From Planctomycetota bacterium (GTDB taxonomy: Bacteria > Planctomycetota > UBA1135 > GCA-002686595), in the NCBI GenBank assembly GCA_029259655.1, contig JAJDET010000319.1:1-40148 (forward strand): a stretch of 40,148 bases of DNA. Direction: 5' to 3'. A model generated the notes under the pieces. That model did not search any database, had not been told where the DNA came from, and saw nothing but the letters and a program-made list of their open reading frames with translations. Positions 23,212-30,901 of the stretch are shown here, one piece after another (the first letter of the stretch is position 1; every line of letters begins with the position of its first letter). The position numbers were made by a program, and so were the translations under genes.

Positions 23212-26007
23212 TCAGCGCGAGAGCTCGGATTCCATACGGTCTCGGGCCTCCTCGCAGGCGGCCAGCTCGTTCTCTACGTAGCGCGCGGCCTCCTCGTCCC
23301 CGTGATACAGGAAGCCCTGCTCCCGCAAGGAATCGAAGACGGTGAGGCAATCGCGGTAGGCCTCGGCAGCGCGGGCATGGCAGGACAGCCGCTCCTCCGG
23401 AGACAGAGCGTCGTCAGCCGCGCGCCTCTGCTGGATCATCCCGACCCGATCGTAGGCCAGCAACAGGCGCCGCTGGTCGATCGCGTTGCCCGCGGAACGT
23501 GCAGCGAGGCTGCGAGAGGCTTCAGAGAACCGTTCGACCACAGGGACCGCCTCGGCCAGCCGATCCAGCTCGAGGAGAGTGTCGAGCAGTACGCTGAGCG
23601 AGAAACAGAGAGCTCGGTCGCGGTCGACCACGCCGGGCTCTGCGCGCAAGACGGCTTCGAGCTCCTGCACGGCGGCGCGAACGACGGACAGGGCCCCCTC
23701 GCCCTCTCCAGACTGACGCAGTGCGACGCTCTCCTTCGCCCGCAGCTCGGCCGCCCGTGAGCGCAGGTGGAGGTTGGAAGGTTCGAGCGCCAGGTTCCGG
23801 TCGAGCAGGTCAGCGGCACGAGCGAAGCTGGCGCGGGCTTCGACGAGCTCGCCCAGGAGGCGCTCGGCGACTCCGCGTTGCTCGAGGGCCCATGCCAGCT
23901 CGAGACGCGAGTAGGAGTTCTTCGGGTCCTCGCCGACCAGGACCTCCGCAGCGGCCACGGATTGCACCGCGTAGTCCCGCGACTGCTCGAGCTCCCCGCG
24001 ACGCTCCGCGGCGGCCGCGAGGTTTCCGAGGGCCCAGACCTCCTGCGCGCGAACGTCGAGGTCCGACGGTGACTGCTCGGCGAGCTGCCGCACCAGCGCG
24101 AGCCCATCACGGAACGAGCTGACTGCGTTCTCGACGTCACCCGCGTCGAGCGCGATCGAGCCGAGGCGATCCAGGACGAGGGCGAGGTCCAGCGATCCTG
24201 GACCGGTACTGGCCGCCCAGGCCTCCCGGGCACGCTCGTAGAACGCGGACGCCTCCTCGGCATCTCCGTGATCGCGAGCGCGGTCCCCGAGTTGAAGGAG
24301 TGCCGAGCCGACGAGGTCGTGGACGCCGCTCGCAGCCGCCGCGCCGAGGACCTCTTCGAACAGGACGCGCGCCTCCTCGGTGCGCCCCAGCTCCTCGAGC
24401 AGGCGACCGAGATCCAGCCGCAAGCGGAGCGAGGTCCGCGCCAGGCCCGGCCGGTCCGGTTCGAGAGCGCGGATGCGCTCCTCGACCCCGAGCGCGCGCT
24501 CGAGACTCCGGACGGCCTCGGAGTTGAGTCCGAGGCTCGCACGGCGCGTATCGCCGAGGAGCATCCCGACCCGGTGGTAGCCGACGAACAGATCGTGGAG
24601 CACATCCGCATCGTCGCCCGCTTCCAGCTCCAGCGCTTCGAGGTAGGTCAGCGCCGTCTCGCCGACGCGCGCGCGCGCCTGCGAGCCGCCGGCGAGCCCG
24701 TCCATCTCGTCGAGGACGTCGTAGAGCAGGTCGCGGCCCACGTCCCGCACGATTCCGTAGCGCCGGGTCGCATCGCCGGCGGCCCGCTCCGCCCGCAGCG
24801 CGTAGCGCAGGCTGACGCCGGCTCCGACGAGCGACACCACCGCCACGGCGAGGAGGGCCCCCACGAGCGCGCGGTGCCGGCGCGTGAAGAGCCGGGCCTG
24901 GTAGGCGATGCTCGGAGGCCGCGCCCGGATCGGTTCGCCGGCGAGGAAGCGCTCGACGTCGTCTCCGAGCGCCGCCGCGGAGGAGTAGCGCCTGGAGGGC
25001 TCCTTCTCGAGCGCCTCGAGCAGGATCGTCTCCAGGTCCCCGCGCAGGCGCGTGTCGTGGACGCCGGCCCGCGTCGGCGGGTCGTCGCGTATGACTCGCG
25101 CGGCCTCGGGCAAGGACAGCTCGGCGATCTCGTGCGGATAGCGTCCCGTCAGGAGCCGGTACAGGACGACGCCGAGCGAATAGACGTCGCTGCGCAGATC
25201 GAGGTCGCCGCGCTTGCCCGCGATCTGCTCGGGGCTCATGGTCGAGAGCGTTCCGAGGACCGCGCCTTCCTGCGTCTGGAACGTGGAGAGCGCGAGATCG
25301 GCGTCGGTCGCGAGCGCCACGCCGAAGTCGATCACGCGCGGACGTCCGTCGGCGTCGACCAGGATGTTCTCCGGCTTCAGGTCGCGGTGGATGACGCCCT
25401 TGACGTGGCCGTGGTGCACCGCTTCGCAGACCGCGACGAAGAGGCGCAGGCGCGCTTCCACGGACAGCGCTGCTTCCTCCGCGTGCTCGACGATCGTGCG
25501 CGCGCCTTCCACGTACTCCATCGCGAACCACGGCACTTCTCGGTCCCCGACGACGTGAACGCCCGTCTCGTGGATCGTCGCGATGCCCGGGTGGCGAAGG
25601 CCGGCGAGGACCTCGGCCTCGTGCCGGAAGCGCTGCGCGGCGCGGTCGGTGTCCAGTCCGAATCGCATGACCTTGAGCGCGACACGGCGGCTTGGGCTCT
25701 CCTGCTCGGCCTCGTAGACGACGCCCATGCCTCCCGCGCCGAGCACTCGCACGAGGCGAAAGCCGCCGATCGTCGTGCCCTCTGCGAGCTGGCCCGGCGC
25801 GGCCCCGATCAAGGAGCGGACCGCGTCGGCGCCGGGAGGGGTGAGGTCGTCGTCGTCTTCCGTCGAGGCCTCCAGCAGCGAGGCGACCTCGTCGAAGAGC
25901 GCGCGGTCGCCGGCGCACGCCTCGGCCAGGAACGCCCAGCGCCGATCGGCGGGCTCCTTCGACGCGAGCTCGAAGAGCTCGCGAACACGGGGCCAGTCCG
26001 GGGTCAT
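23212..26007 (-). CDS. Ser/Thr protein kinase, transmembrane, with C-terminal TPR array
   Basis: This 931-residue protein has four parts. Residues 1-70 are a helical N-terminal domain common to kinases paired with ECF sigma factors. Residues 80-355 form a Hanks-type kinase with LGAGGMGVVYEA (89-100), Lys112, HRDLKPEN (207-214) and DFG (227-229), all catalytic residues intact. A transmembrane helix spans 380-400. Residues 405-931 are TPR-like helices (for example LGDRARDHGDAEEASAFYER). The kinase would face the cytoplasm and the TPRs the outside. Its ATG overlaps the stop of the ECF sigma gene in ATGA, so the two are translationally coupled; by analogy with known ECF-kinase pairs, phosphorylation of the sigma factor replaces an anti-sigma factor. 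That link is inferred from gene order. Confidence 0.93.
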   Translation of the reverse strand: MTPDWPRVRELFELASKEPADRRWAFLAEACAGDRALFDEVASLLEASTEDDDDLTPPGADAVRSLIGAAPGQLAEGTTIGGFRLVRVLGAGGMGVVYEAEQESPSRRVALKVMRFGLDTDRAAQRFRHEAEVLAGLRHPGIATIHETGVHVVGDREVPWFAMEYVEGARTIVEHAEEAALSVEARLRLFVAVCEAVHHGHVKGVIHRDLKPENILVDADGRPRVIDFGVALATDADLALSTFQTQEGAVLGTLSTMSPEQIAGKRGDLDLRSDVYSLGVVLYRLLTGRYPHEIAELSLPEAARVIRDDPPTRAGVHDTRLRGDLETILLEALEKEPSRRYSSAAALGDDVERFLAGEPIRARPPSIAYQARLFTRRHRALVGALLAVAVVSLVGAGVSLRYALRAERAAGDATRRYGIVRDVGRDLLYDVLDEMDGLAGGSQARARVGETALTYLEALELEAGDDADVLHDLFVGYHRVGMLLGDTRRASLGLNSEAVRSLERALGVEERIRALEPDRPGLARTSLRLRLDLGRLLEELGRTEEARVLFEEVLGAAAASGVHDLVGSALLQLGDRARDHGDAEEASAFYERAREAWAASTGPGSLDLALVLDRLGSIALDAGDVENAVSSFRDGLALVRQLAEQSPSDLDVRAQEVWALGNLAAAAERRGELEQSRDYAVQSVAAAEVLVGEDPKNSYSRLELAWALEQRGVAERLLGELVEARASFARAADLLDRNLALEPSNLHLRSRAAELRAKESVALRQSGEGEGALSVVRAAVQELEAVLRAEPGVVDRDRALCFSLSVLLDTLLELDRLAEAVPVVERFSEASRSLAARSAGNAIDQRRLLLAYDRVGMIQQRRAADDALSPEERLSCHARAAEAYRDCLTVFDSLREQGFLYHGDEEAARYVENELAACEEARDRMESELSR

Positions 26008-26585
26008 CCCGCTCCCTCACGCCCGCGCTCGAGCTCGCGCCGCAGCCAGGCCCGGGCCAGCTTCCAGGACCAGCGCACTCCTTCCTCCGTGGTACCGAGC
26101 ACGGCCGCCGTCTCGGACAGCGTGAGACCGGTGAAGAAGCGCAGCTCGACCACACGGGCGAGCTCGGGATCCTGCTCGTCCAGGCCTCGCAGCACCTCTT
26201 CCAGCTCGAGAACGTCGACGCTGTCCTTCTGCCACTCCTCCCAGGCGTCGTCGAGCTGCACGTGAGTCCGACCGCCGCCGCGCTTGTCGCGACTGCGCGC
26301 GCGGGCGTGGTCGACGAGGACCCGGCGCATGGCTCGCGCGGCCAGTCGCAGGAAGTGACGCCGGTCTTCCGCGAGAGGGGCTTCCGCTCCCATGAGCCGG
26401 AGCCAGGCCTCGTTCACGAGCGCCGTCGGTTGGAGCGTGTGTCCCGGTCGTTCGCCGCGCATCAGGTTGCGCGCGAGCGAGTGGAGCTCCTCCCGGACCA
26501 GCTCGAGCAGCTCCGTCGCAGCCTCGGAATCGCCCCCTCCCATGCGCTCGAGGAGCCGTGTCGCGCGGCTGTGGGACCGATCCAT
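26004..26585 (-). CDS. ECF-type sigma factor, kinase-linked class
   Basis: The 193 residues contain region 2 (about 8-95, including the family signature GHTLQPTALVNEAWLRL, 48-64) and region 4 (about 130-185), with the recognition helix in LTLSETAAVLGTTEEGVRW. The signature identifies the planctomycete/acidobacterial ECF class (TIGR02999-like) that usually sits beside a Ser/Thr kinase gene rather than an anti-sigma gene. The kinase follows with an ATGA overlap. The gene is divergent from the beta-propeller lipoprotein gene at 26703, leaving 117 bases for both promoters, and that lipoprotein is a plausible regulon member. Confidence 0.93.
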   Translation of the reverse strand: MDRSHSRATRLLERMGGGDSEAATELLELVREELHSLARNLMRGERPGHTLQPTALVNEAWLRLMGAEAPLAEDRRHFLRLAARAMRRVLVDHARARSRDKRGGGRTHVQLDDAWEEWQKDSVDVLELEEVLRGLDEQDPELARVVELRFFTGLTLSETAAVLGTTEEGVRWSWKLARAWLRRELERGREGAG

Positions 26586-26702
26586 GGGGCGATGCTACCC
26601 GGGTCTCGCGGGTTTCCTGCGATTTCCACCCCGGGCCGGGGAGCGGAAGACGCCGTCACCGGAGGCCCCACCTTCGAGGGCCGACATCCCCGGAGCCCCC
26701 CC

Positions 26703-28718
26703 ATGAAGAATCCCCCCAGAGTTGTCCTGGTCACCCTGTTCCTGTTCCCGTTGATCGCCTGCGGCGGTGGAGGAGGTGGAGGAGGAGACGTCGGGCCGAC
26801 CGCCCGGGTCGGCTTCCCCGCGAGCGGCTCGGCGACCGACAGCTCCTCGATCACCGTGTCGGGGACGAGCACGGCCGGCGAATCGGCCATCGCCGCGGTC
26901 CGCGTCGACGGAGTGGACGCCGCCAGTACCGACGGCTTTCGGACCTGGTCGGCGACCGTTCCGCTCGCTTCGGGCGAGAACGTCATCGACGTGGCGATCG
27001 AAGACGCGAACGGTGCCGTCTTCGACGACGTCGCTCGCGTGCAGGTCCGGAGTGGAGTCCTGTTCGAGAACCTGCTCGGGATCGACTTCGACTCGAAGAC
27101 GGCCTGGCTCGTCGATTCCGGGGCTCAGGCCCTCTACTCTTTCGATTCGTCCAAGGGCGACGTGCAGCTGGTCTCGGGGGACGACCGCGGCGCCGGTGTC
27201 CTCTTCGTGGTGCCGTTCGACGTGGCCGTCGTTCCGGGCGGACAGACGGCATACGTCGCGGACCTGGGGCTCGAGGCGATCATCGAGGTGGACTCGCTGA
27301 CCGGTGACCGGGAAGCGCTCCTGGTGTCGGGTGATGTACCCGAGATCACCTCGCTCGGAGGGCTCGAGTACGACGCGGCGACGGGAACGCTCCTGATCAT
27401 CACGGGAGCCGGGCGGTGGGTCGTCGATGCCGCGACCGGGGCCTCCACCGCGTTCGCGGGAACGCCGCTCTTTGGCGAACAGGACGTGATCCTGAACAAC
27501 GGCGCCGTCTACGTGCTCGGCTTCGACGCGATCCGGCGTGTGGACCCGAACAGTGGGTTGAGTGCCCTGGCGAGCAATCCGGACACGTTCACCTTCGCGA
27601 CGTCCATGGACGTGGACCCGAAGTTCGGTCTGATCTACGTCGCGGACCAGGGGGCGAGCAGGGTCTACTCCGTGAATCCGGTAACGGGCGAGCAGCAGAC
27701 CATCCTGACCCTGGACCGGGATTTCGCTCTGTTCGGCCTCGCCTTCGACGAGGCGAACCGGCGCCTGCTGGTCACGGACTCGGCGAGAGACGCCGTCCTC
27801 TCGGTCGATCCGGCGGACGGTTCGGGCGGCCGCATCGTTTCCGACGGCGTGGGGCGCGGCCTCCCGCTCGGCGACCTGGTTCCGATCGCGGGGCAGGACG
27901 GTCGCTGGTTCGGGCTCGATCGGTTCGGCAATTTCATCGCCGAGATCGATCTCCTCCGAGGGGATCGCGAGCTGATCTCGGGGCGAACCGTGGGGGAGGG
28001 AGACAAGCTCAAGAACATCGCCGGCATGGCTCTCGACCTGGAGAACGGCAGGGTGTTCGTCACGGACACCGGCGCCGACCGCGTGTTCTCGGTCGATCTC
28101 GCTTCGGGCGACCGCACGGTCATCGCACTCGGGCTGCCCGGGCTCGGATTCAGGAAGCCCTCCTCCATCGTGCGCCATCCCGACGGGAAGCTCCTGATCC
28201 TGGACAGCTTGTTGAAGGGGATCTTCGAGCTGGATCCGGAGTCCGGTATCCAGCGCGTGGTCTCCAGGAACGGTGACGGCCTGGGCGAGGCGTTCCTCGG
28301 GATGAAGGAGATGGAGCTCGACCCGATCGGCGGGCGCGTCTTCGTCTCCGAAGACTCGGGGATCTACGCGCGCGTCCTGAGCGTGGACCTCGAGACGGGG
28401 TTCCGAACGGAGCTCACCCACGGGTTCGACGGGAACGGGCCCACCATGAGTGGTGCCGGGGGGCTGGCCGTGGACGCTCTCGGTGAGACGCTCTACATGG
28501 GGGTGTTCCTGGGGGAATTCGTCGTCGCCATCGACACCGCCACCGGCGAGCGCACCCTCGTTTCCGGGCCCCAGGACGGTCGCGGGCCTCAGCTCGACCA
28601 GCCCGATTGCCTGGCCCTGGACGAGGAGCGAGGGCAGCTCTTGAGCTTCTCGGCGAAGCATTCGGCGGTGCTCGGAGTCAGCCTCGAGAGCGGGGACCGG
28701 GTAGTCCTCTCGAAGTAG
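26703..28718 (+). CDS. Beta-propeller lipoprotein with N-terminal Ig-like domain
   Basis: The 671-residue protein starts at ATG 26703 with a GGAG sequence just upstream; the frame is open further left across the antisense of the sigma gene, which is rejected. The signal peptide ends FPLIAC, so Cys20 is lipidated and followed by a run of eight or nine Gly. Residues 30-115 are an Ig-like beta domain (ITVSGTSTAGESAIAAVRVDG). Residues 116-671 contain repeated units of about 45-50 residues with the pattern VFVTDTGADRVFSVDLASGD, typical of NHL/SMP-30-like propeller blades, probably enough for one or two propellers. It would be displayed on the cell surface and bind ligands or partners; no catalytic residues are seen. 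It is divergent from the ECF/kinase pair. Confidence 0.85.
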   Translation: MKNPPRVVLVTLFLFPLIACGGGGGGGGDVGPTARVGFPASGSATDSSSITVSGTSTAGESAIAAVRVDGVDAASTDGFRTWSATVPLASGENVIDVAIEDANGAVFDDVARVQVRSGVLFENLLGIDFDSKTAWLVDSGAQALYSFDSSKGDVQLVSGDDRGAGVLFVVPFDVAVVPGGQTAYVADLGLEAIIEVDSLTGDREALLVSGDVPEITSLGGLEYDAATGTLLIITGAGRWVVDAATGASTAFAGTPLFGEQDVILNNGAVYVLGFDAIRRVDPNSGLSALASNPDTFTFATSMDVDPKFGLIYVADQGASRVYSVNPVTGEQQTILTLDRDFALFGLAFDEANRRLLVTDSARDAVLSVDPADGSGGRIVSDGVGRGLPLGDLVPIAGQDGRWFGLDRFGNFIAEIDLLRGDRELISGRTVGEGDKLKNIAGMALDLENGRVFVTDTGADRVFSVDLASGDRTVIALGLPGLGFRKPSSIVRHPDGKLLILDSLLKGIFELDPESGIQRVVSRNGDGLGEAFLGMKEMELDPIGGRVFVSEDSGIYARVLSVDLETGFRTELTHGFDGNGPTMSGAGGLAVDALGETLYMGVFLGEFVVAIDTATGERTLVSGPQDGRGPQLDQPDCLALDEERGQLLSFSAKHSAVLGVSLESGDRVVLSK

Positions 28719-28741
28719 GGCCGGCGGCCGGTCTCACGGGC

Positions 28742-28761
28742 GGGCGGAATCCGTGCCGCCC
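28742..28761 (+). terminator. Hairpin downstream of the propeller lipoprotein
   Basis: GGGCGG (28742-28747), an eight-base loop and CCGCCC (28756-28761) form a perfect stem, 24 bases after the stop codon. No T tract follows. The remainder of the 135-base gap to the kinase gene shows no further structure. Confidence 0.35.
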
Positions 28762-28853
28762 TGATAAGCTGCCTCGCGTCCGCCACGCCGGACGAGAGAG
28801 TTGCTCCACGCAGCCCGCCCCCCGCTGCGAACCTCTGTCCCGGCGCACGGTCG

Positions 28854-30554
28854 GTGATGGACGTCCTGCACCTCGCTACGTGGGCTTCTCGATCCGCCGA
28901 CGCAGGCTCCCCGTCTGCGGTCGCCTGGCCGCTGGCGTTGACGGTCGCGGTTGGAGCCCTGCTCGTCTGCCTGTGGCTCTTGCGCAGGACTCGCCGGCGA
29001 CTCTCCGAGCTCAGCACGGTCACCGAGGGCGCCGAGGAGCCCATGTTCCTGAAGGACCGCGACGGTCGCTACGTCTACATGAACCGAGCGGGAGCCGCCG
29101 TGCTCGGTCGAAGCCCCGAGGAGGTCGTCGGCCGAGACGACTTCGCCCTGTTCGACCCGACCGAGGCGCGGGAGATACGAGCGGCGGACGGGGACATCCT
29201 CCAGGCGCGGCGACCGTCCAGGACCGAGGGGCGCCGCAACTACGCCGGCGTCGAGAGAGTGCTGCAGACGACCAAGGTGCCGTACCTCAATCGCACCGGA
29301 GCACAGGCCGGGATCCTGGGGATCAGCCACGATGTCACGTCGGAACGCGCTCGCATGGAGGAGCTGGAGCGCGAATGCGGGGCCCTCGAGGCAAACGCTG
29401 TCGAGCGCACGGCGATGCTCGAGAGAGAGGTCGAGGAGCGCCGCCGAACCGAGCGGTCGTTACGCAAGCGAGAGCATCAGTTGCGCAGACTCTCGGAGTT
29501 GACCGCGGACTGCTGCTGGGTGCGCCGCGAACATGCAGGCAAGAGTCAGCGCACCTGGCTCACGGGCTCGATCGAGCGCCTGACCGGCTACACGCCCGCG
29601 GAGTTCGAATCGCTCGGACGCGCCGGAATCGTCCACCCCGAGGACCTTCCCGAGGCACTGCGTCACGTGAACGGGCCCCTGGGCACCTCGGAGAGCGAGT
29701 TCCGGATCGTCACGAAGGCCGGCGAGGTGCGCTGGCTGCACGAGTGCATGCACGTGGAGGCACAGGGGGACGGGACGCTCTTCGTGTACGGGGCCACGCA
29801 CGACGTGACGGCGCGAAAGGATGCCGAGGAGGCCCTGCGAAAGAGCACCGAGAGCCTGCACCAGGCCCAGAAGATGGAGGCGTTGGGCCAGCTCGCCGGG
29901 GGGATCGTCCACGACTTCAACAACCTCCTCATGGTCATCGGCGGGTGCGGGGAGGTGCTCGTCTCTCGTCTGGGCGACGCTCCCGAGCTCACCCGCCTCA
30001 CCACCGAGATCCAGCACGCCACCGACAGGGCGGCGGGACTCGCCAGTCAGCTGCTCGCGTTCAGTCGAAAGCATTCTGCGGACCACAGGCTGCTGGAGCT
30101 CAACGAGGTGGTCCGCGAGGCGGTCGATATGCTCTCGCGTCTGCTGCCGGAGAGCGTCGTGATCGAGCTCGATCTGGATCCGTGGACCGGCCTCGTTCGC
30201 GCCGACCCGGGAAACATGGAGCAGGTCCTGGTGAACCTCGTCATCAACGCCCGCGACGCGCTGCCGGACGGGGGAACCATCCGAATCGAGACCCGGCGTG
30301 TCCCCGCCACGCCCGACCGGGCCGTGTCGGTCGCTCTCCTGCGCGTGGTCGACGACGGGATCGGGATGGATTCGGAGACGCGCGCCAGGCTCTTCGAACC
30401 GTTCTTCACGACGAAGCCCAGCGGAGAGGGCACGGGGCTGGGCCTCGCCGTCGTGTACGGGATCGTGACCCAGAGCGCGGGCACGATCCGCGTCGAGAGC
30501 GAGCGGGGCAAGGGCACCACGTTCGAGGTGGCCCTGCCCACGGTGCCCGGCTAA
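28854..30554 (+). CDS. Orphan sensor histidine kinase with two PAS domains
   Basis: This 566-residue protein has one transmembrane helix (24-43) and little outside it, so it probably senses in the membrane or cytoplasm. PAS 1 spans about 56-165 ([16 protein letters not shown]...GRSPEEVVG), a coiled coil 163-212, and PAS 2 about 213-325 ([12 protein letters not shown], then a PAC-like segment ending [12 protein letters not shown]). The dimerisation box has the phosphorylated His353 in [12 protein letters not shown]. The ATPase domain shows the N box ([10 protein letters not shown], 461-470), VVDDGIGM (498-505), FEPFFTTK and GEGTGLGL (524-531). All catalytic residues are present. No receiver domain or response regulator gene is adjacent, so its partner lies elsewhere. 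ATG 28857 is an equally good start. The repeat cluster begins 30 bases after the stop codon. Confidence 0.92.
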   Translation: MMDVLHLATWASRSADAGSPSAVAWPLALTVAVGALLVCLWLLRRTRRRLSELSTVTEGAEEPMFLKDRDGRYVYMNRAGAAVLGRSPEEVVGRDDFALFDPTEAREIRAADGDILQARRPSRTEGRRNYAGVERVLQTTKVPYLNRTGAQAGILGISHDVTSERARMEELERECGALEANAVERTAMLEREVEERRRTERSLRKREHQLRRLSELTADCCWVRREHAGKSQRTWLTGSIERLTGYTPAEFESLGRAGIVHPEDLPEALRHVNGPLGTSESEFRIVTKAGEVRWLHECMHVEAQGDGTLFVYGATHDVTARKDAEEALRKSTESLHQAQKMEALGQLAGGIVHDFNNLLMVIGGCGEVLVSRLGDAPELTRLTTEIQHATDRAAGLASQLLAFSRKHSADHRLLELNEVVREAVDMLSRLLPESVVIELDLDPWTGLVRADPGNMEQVLVNLVINARDALPDGGTIRIETRRVPATPDRAVSVALLRVVDDGIGMDSETRARLFEPFFTTKPSGEGTGLGLAVVYGIVTQSAGTIRVESERGKGTTFEVALPTVPG

Positions 30555-30583
30555 GAGAAGCGGCCGACAAGTCGGGCCCGTTG

Positions 30584-30643
30584 TGACTTGGCGCGCATCA
30601 GCGCGCGCCAAGGATGCCCTGCGGGCGGCACGGCGCGACTCCG
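30584..30643. repeat. Intergenic 60-bp palindromic repeat, copy 1
   Basis: This unit begins TGACTTGGCGCGC and ends GGCGCGACTCCG. Within it TTGGCGCGC (30588-30596) and GCGCGCCAA (30603-30611) form a 9-bp stem with a six-base loop. It differs from copy 2 at one base of 60 and from copy 3 at two. A ten-base spacer separates it from copy 2, giving an exact 70-base period. Confidence 0.85.
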
Positions 30644-30653
30644 TCTACCGAGT

Positions 30654-30771
30654 TGACTTGGCGCGCATTAGCGCGCGCCAAGGATGCCCTGCGGGCGGCA
30701 CGGCGCGACTCCGCGCCGGGCTCGGCCTTCGGCCTCGGCTGGGCCTCGGCGAGGTCCTGCTCTTCGGCCGG
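30654..30771. repeat. Intergenic palindromic repeat, copy 2 with long extension
   Basis: The 60-base core (30654-30713) has the same 9-bp stem, with ATTAGC as its loop. It is followed by a 58-base extension (30714-30771) built of GGCCTCGG/GGCCTTCGG-type steps and ending CTTCGGCCGG. The extension recurs after copy 3 but is 11 bases longer here, through one extra GGCCTCGG-like step. Confidence 0.85.
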
Positions 30772-30783
30772 ACTACCCCGGAT

Positions 30784-30890
30784 TGACTTGGCGCGCATCA
30801 GCGCGCGCCGAGGATGCCATGCGGGCGGCACGGCGCGACTCCGCGCCGGGCTCGGCCTTCGGCCTCGGCGAGGTCCTGCTCTTCGGCCGG
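30784..30890. repeat. Intergenic palindromic repeat, copy 3 with short extension
   Basis: The 60-base core (30784-30843) matches copy 1 except for an A-to-G change in the stem (still a G-U pair in RNA) and a C-to-A change after it. The extension (30844-30890) is 47 bases. The cluster ends 11 bases before the stop codon of the minus-strand serine hydrolase. No sequence in the 347-base gap between the two convergent genes looks coding. Confidence 0.85.
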
Positions 30891-30901
30891 GTCTCTAGCT
30901 T

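Noticed and set aside
30584..30890. CRISPR array
   Set aside because: There are only three units, the units are 60 bases with spacings of 10 and 70 bases, part of the spacing is itself repeated, and no cas gene is nearby.
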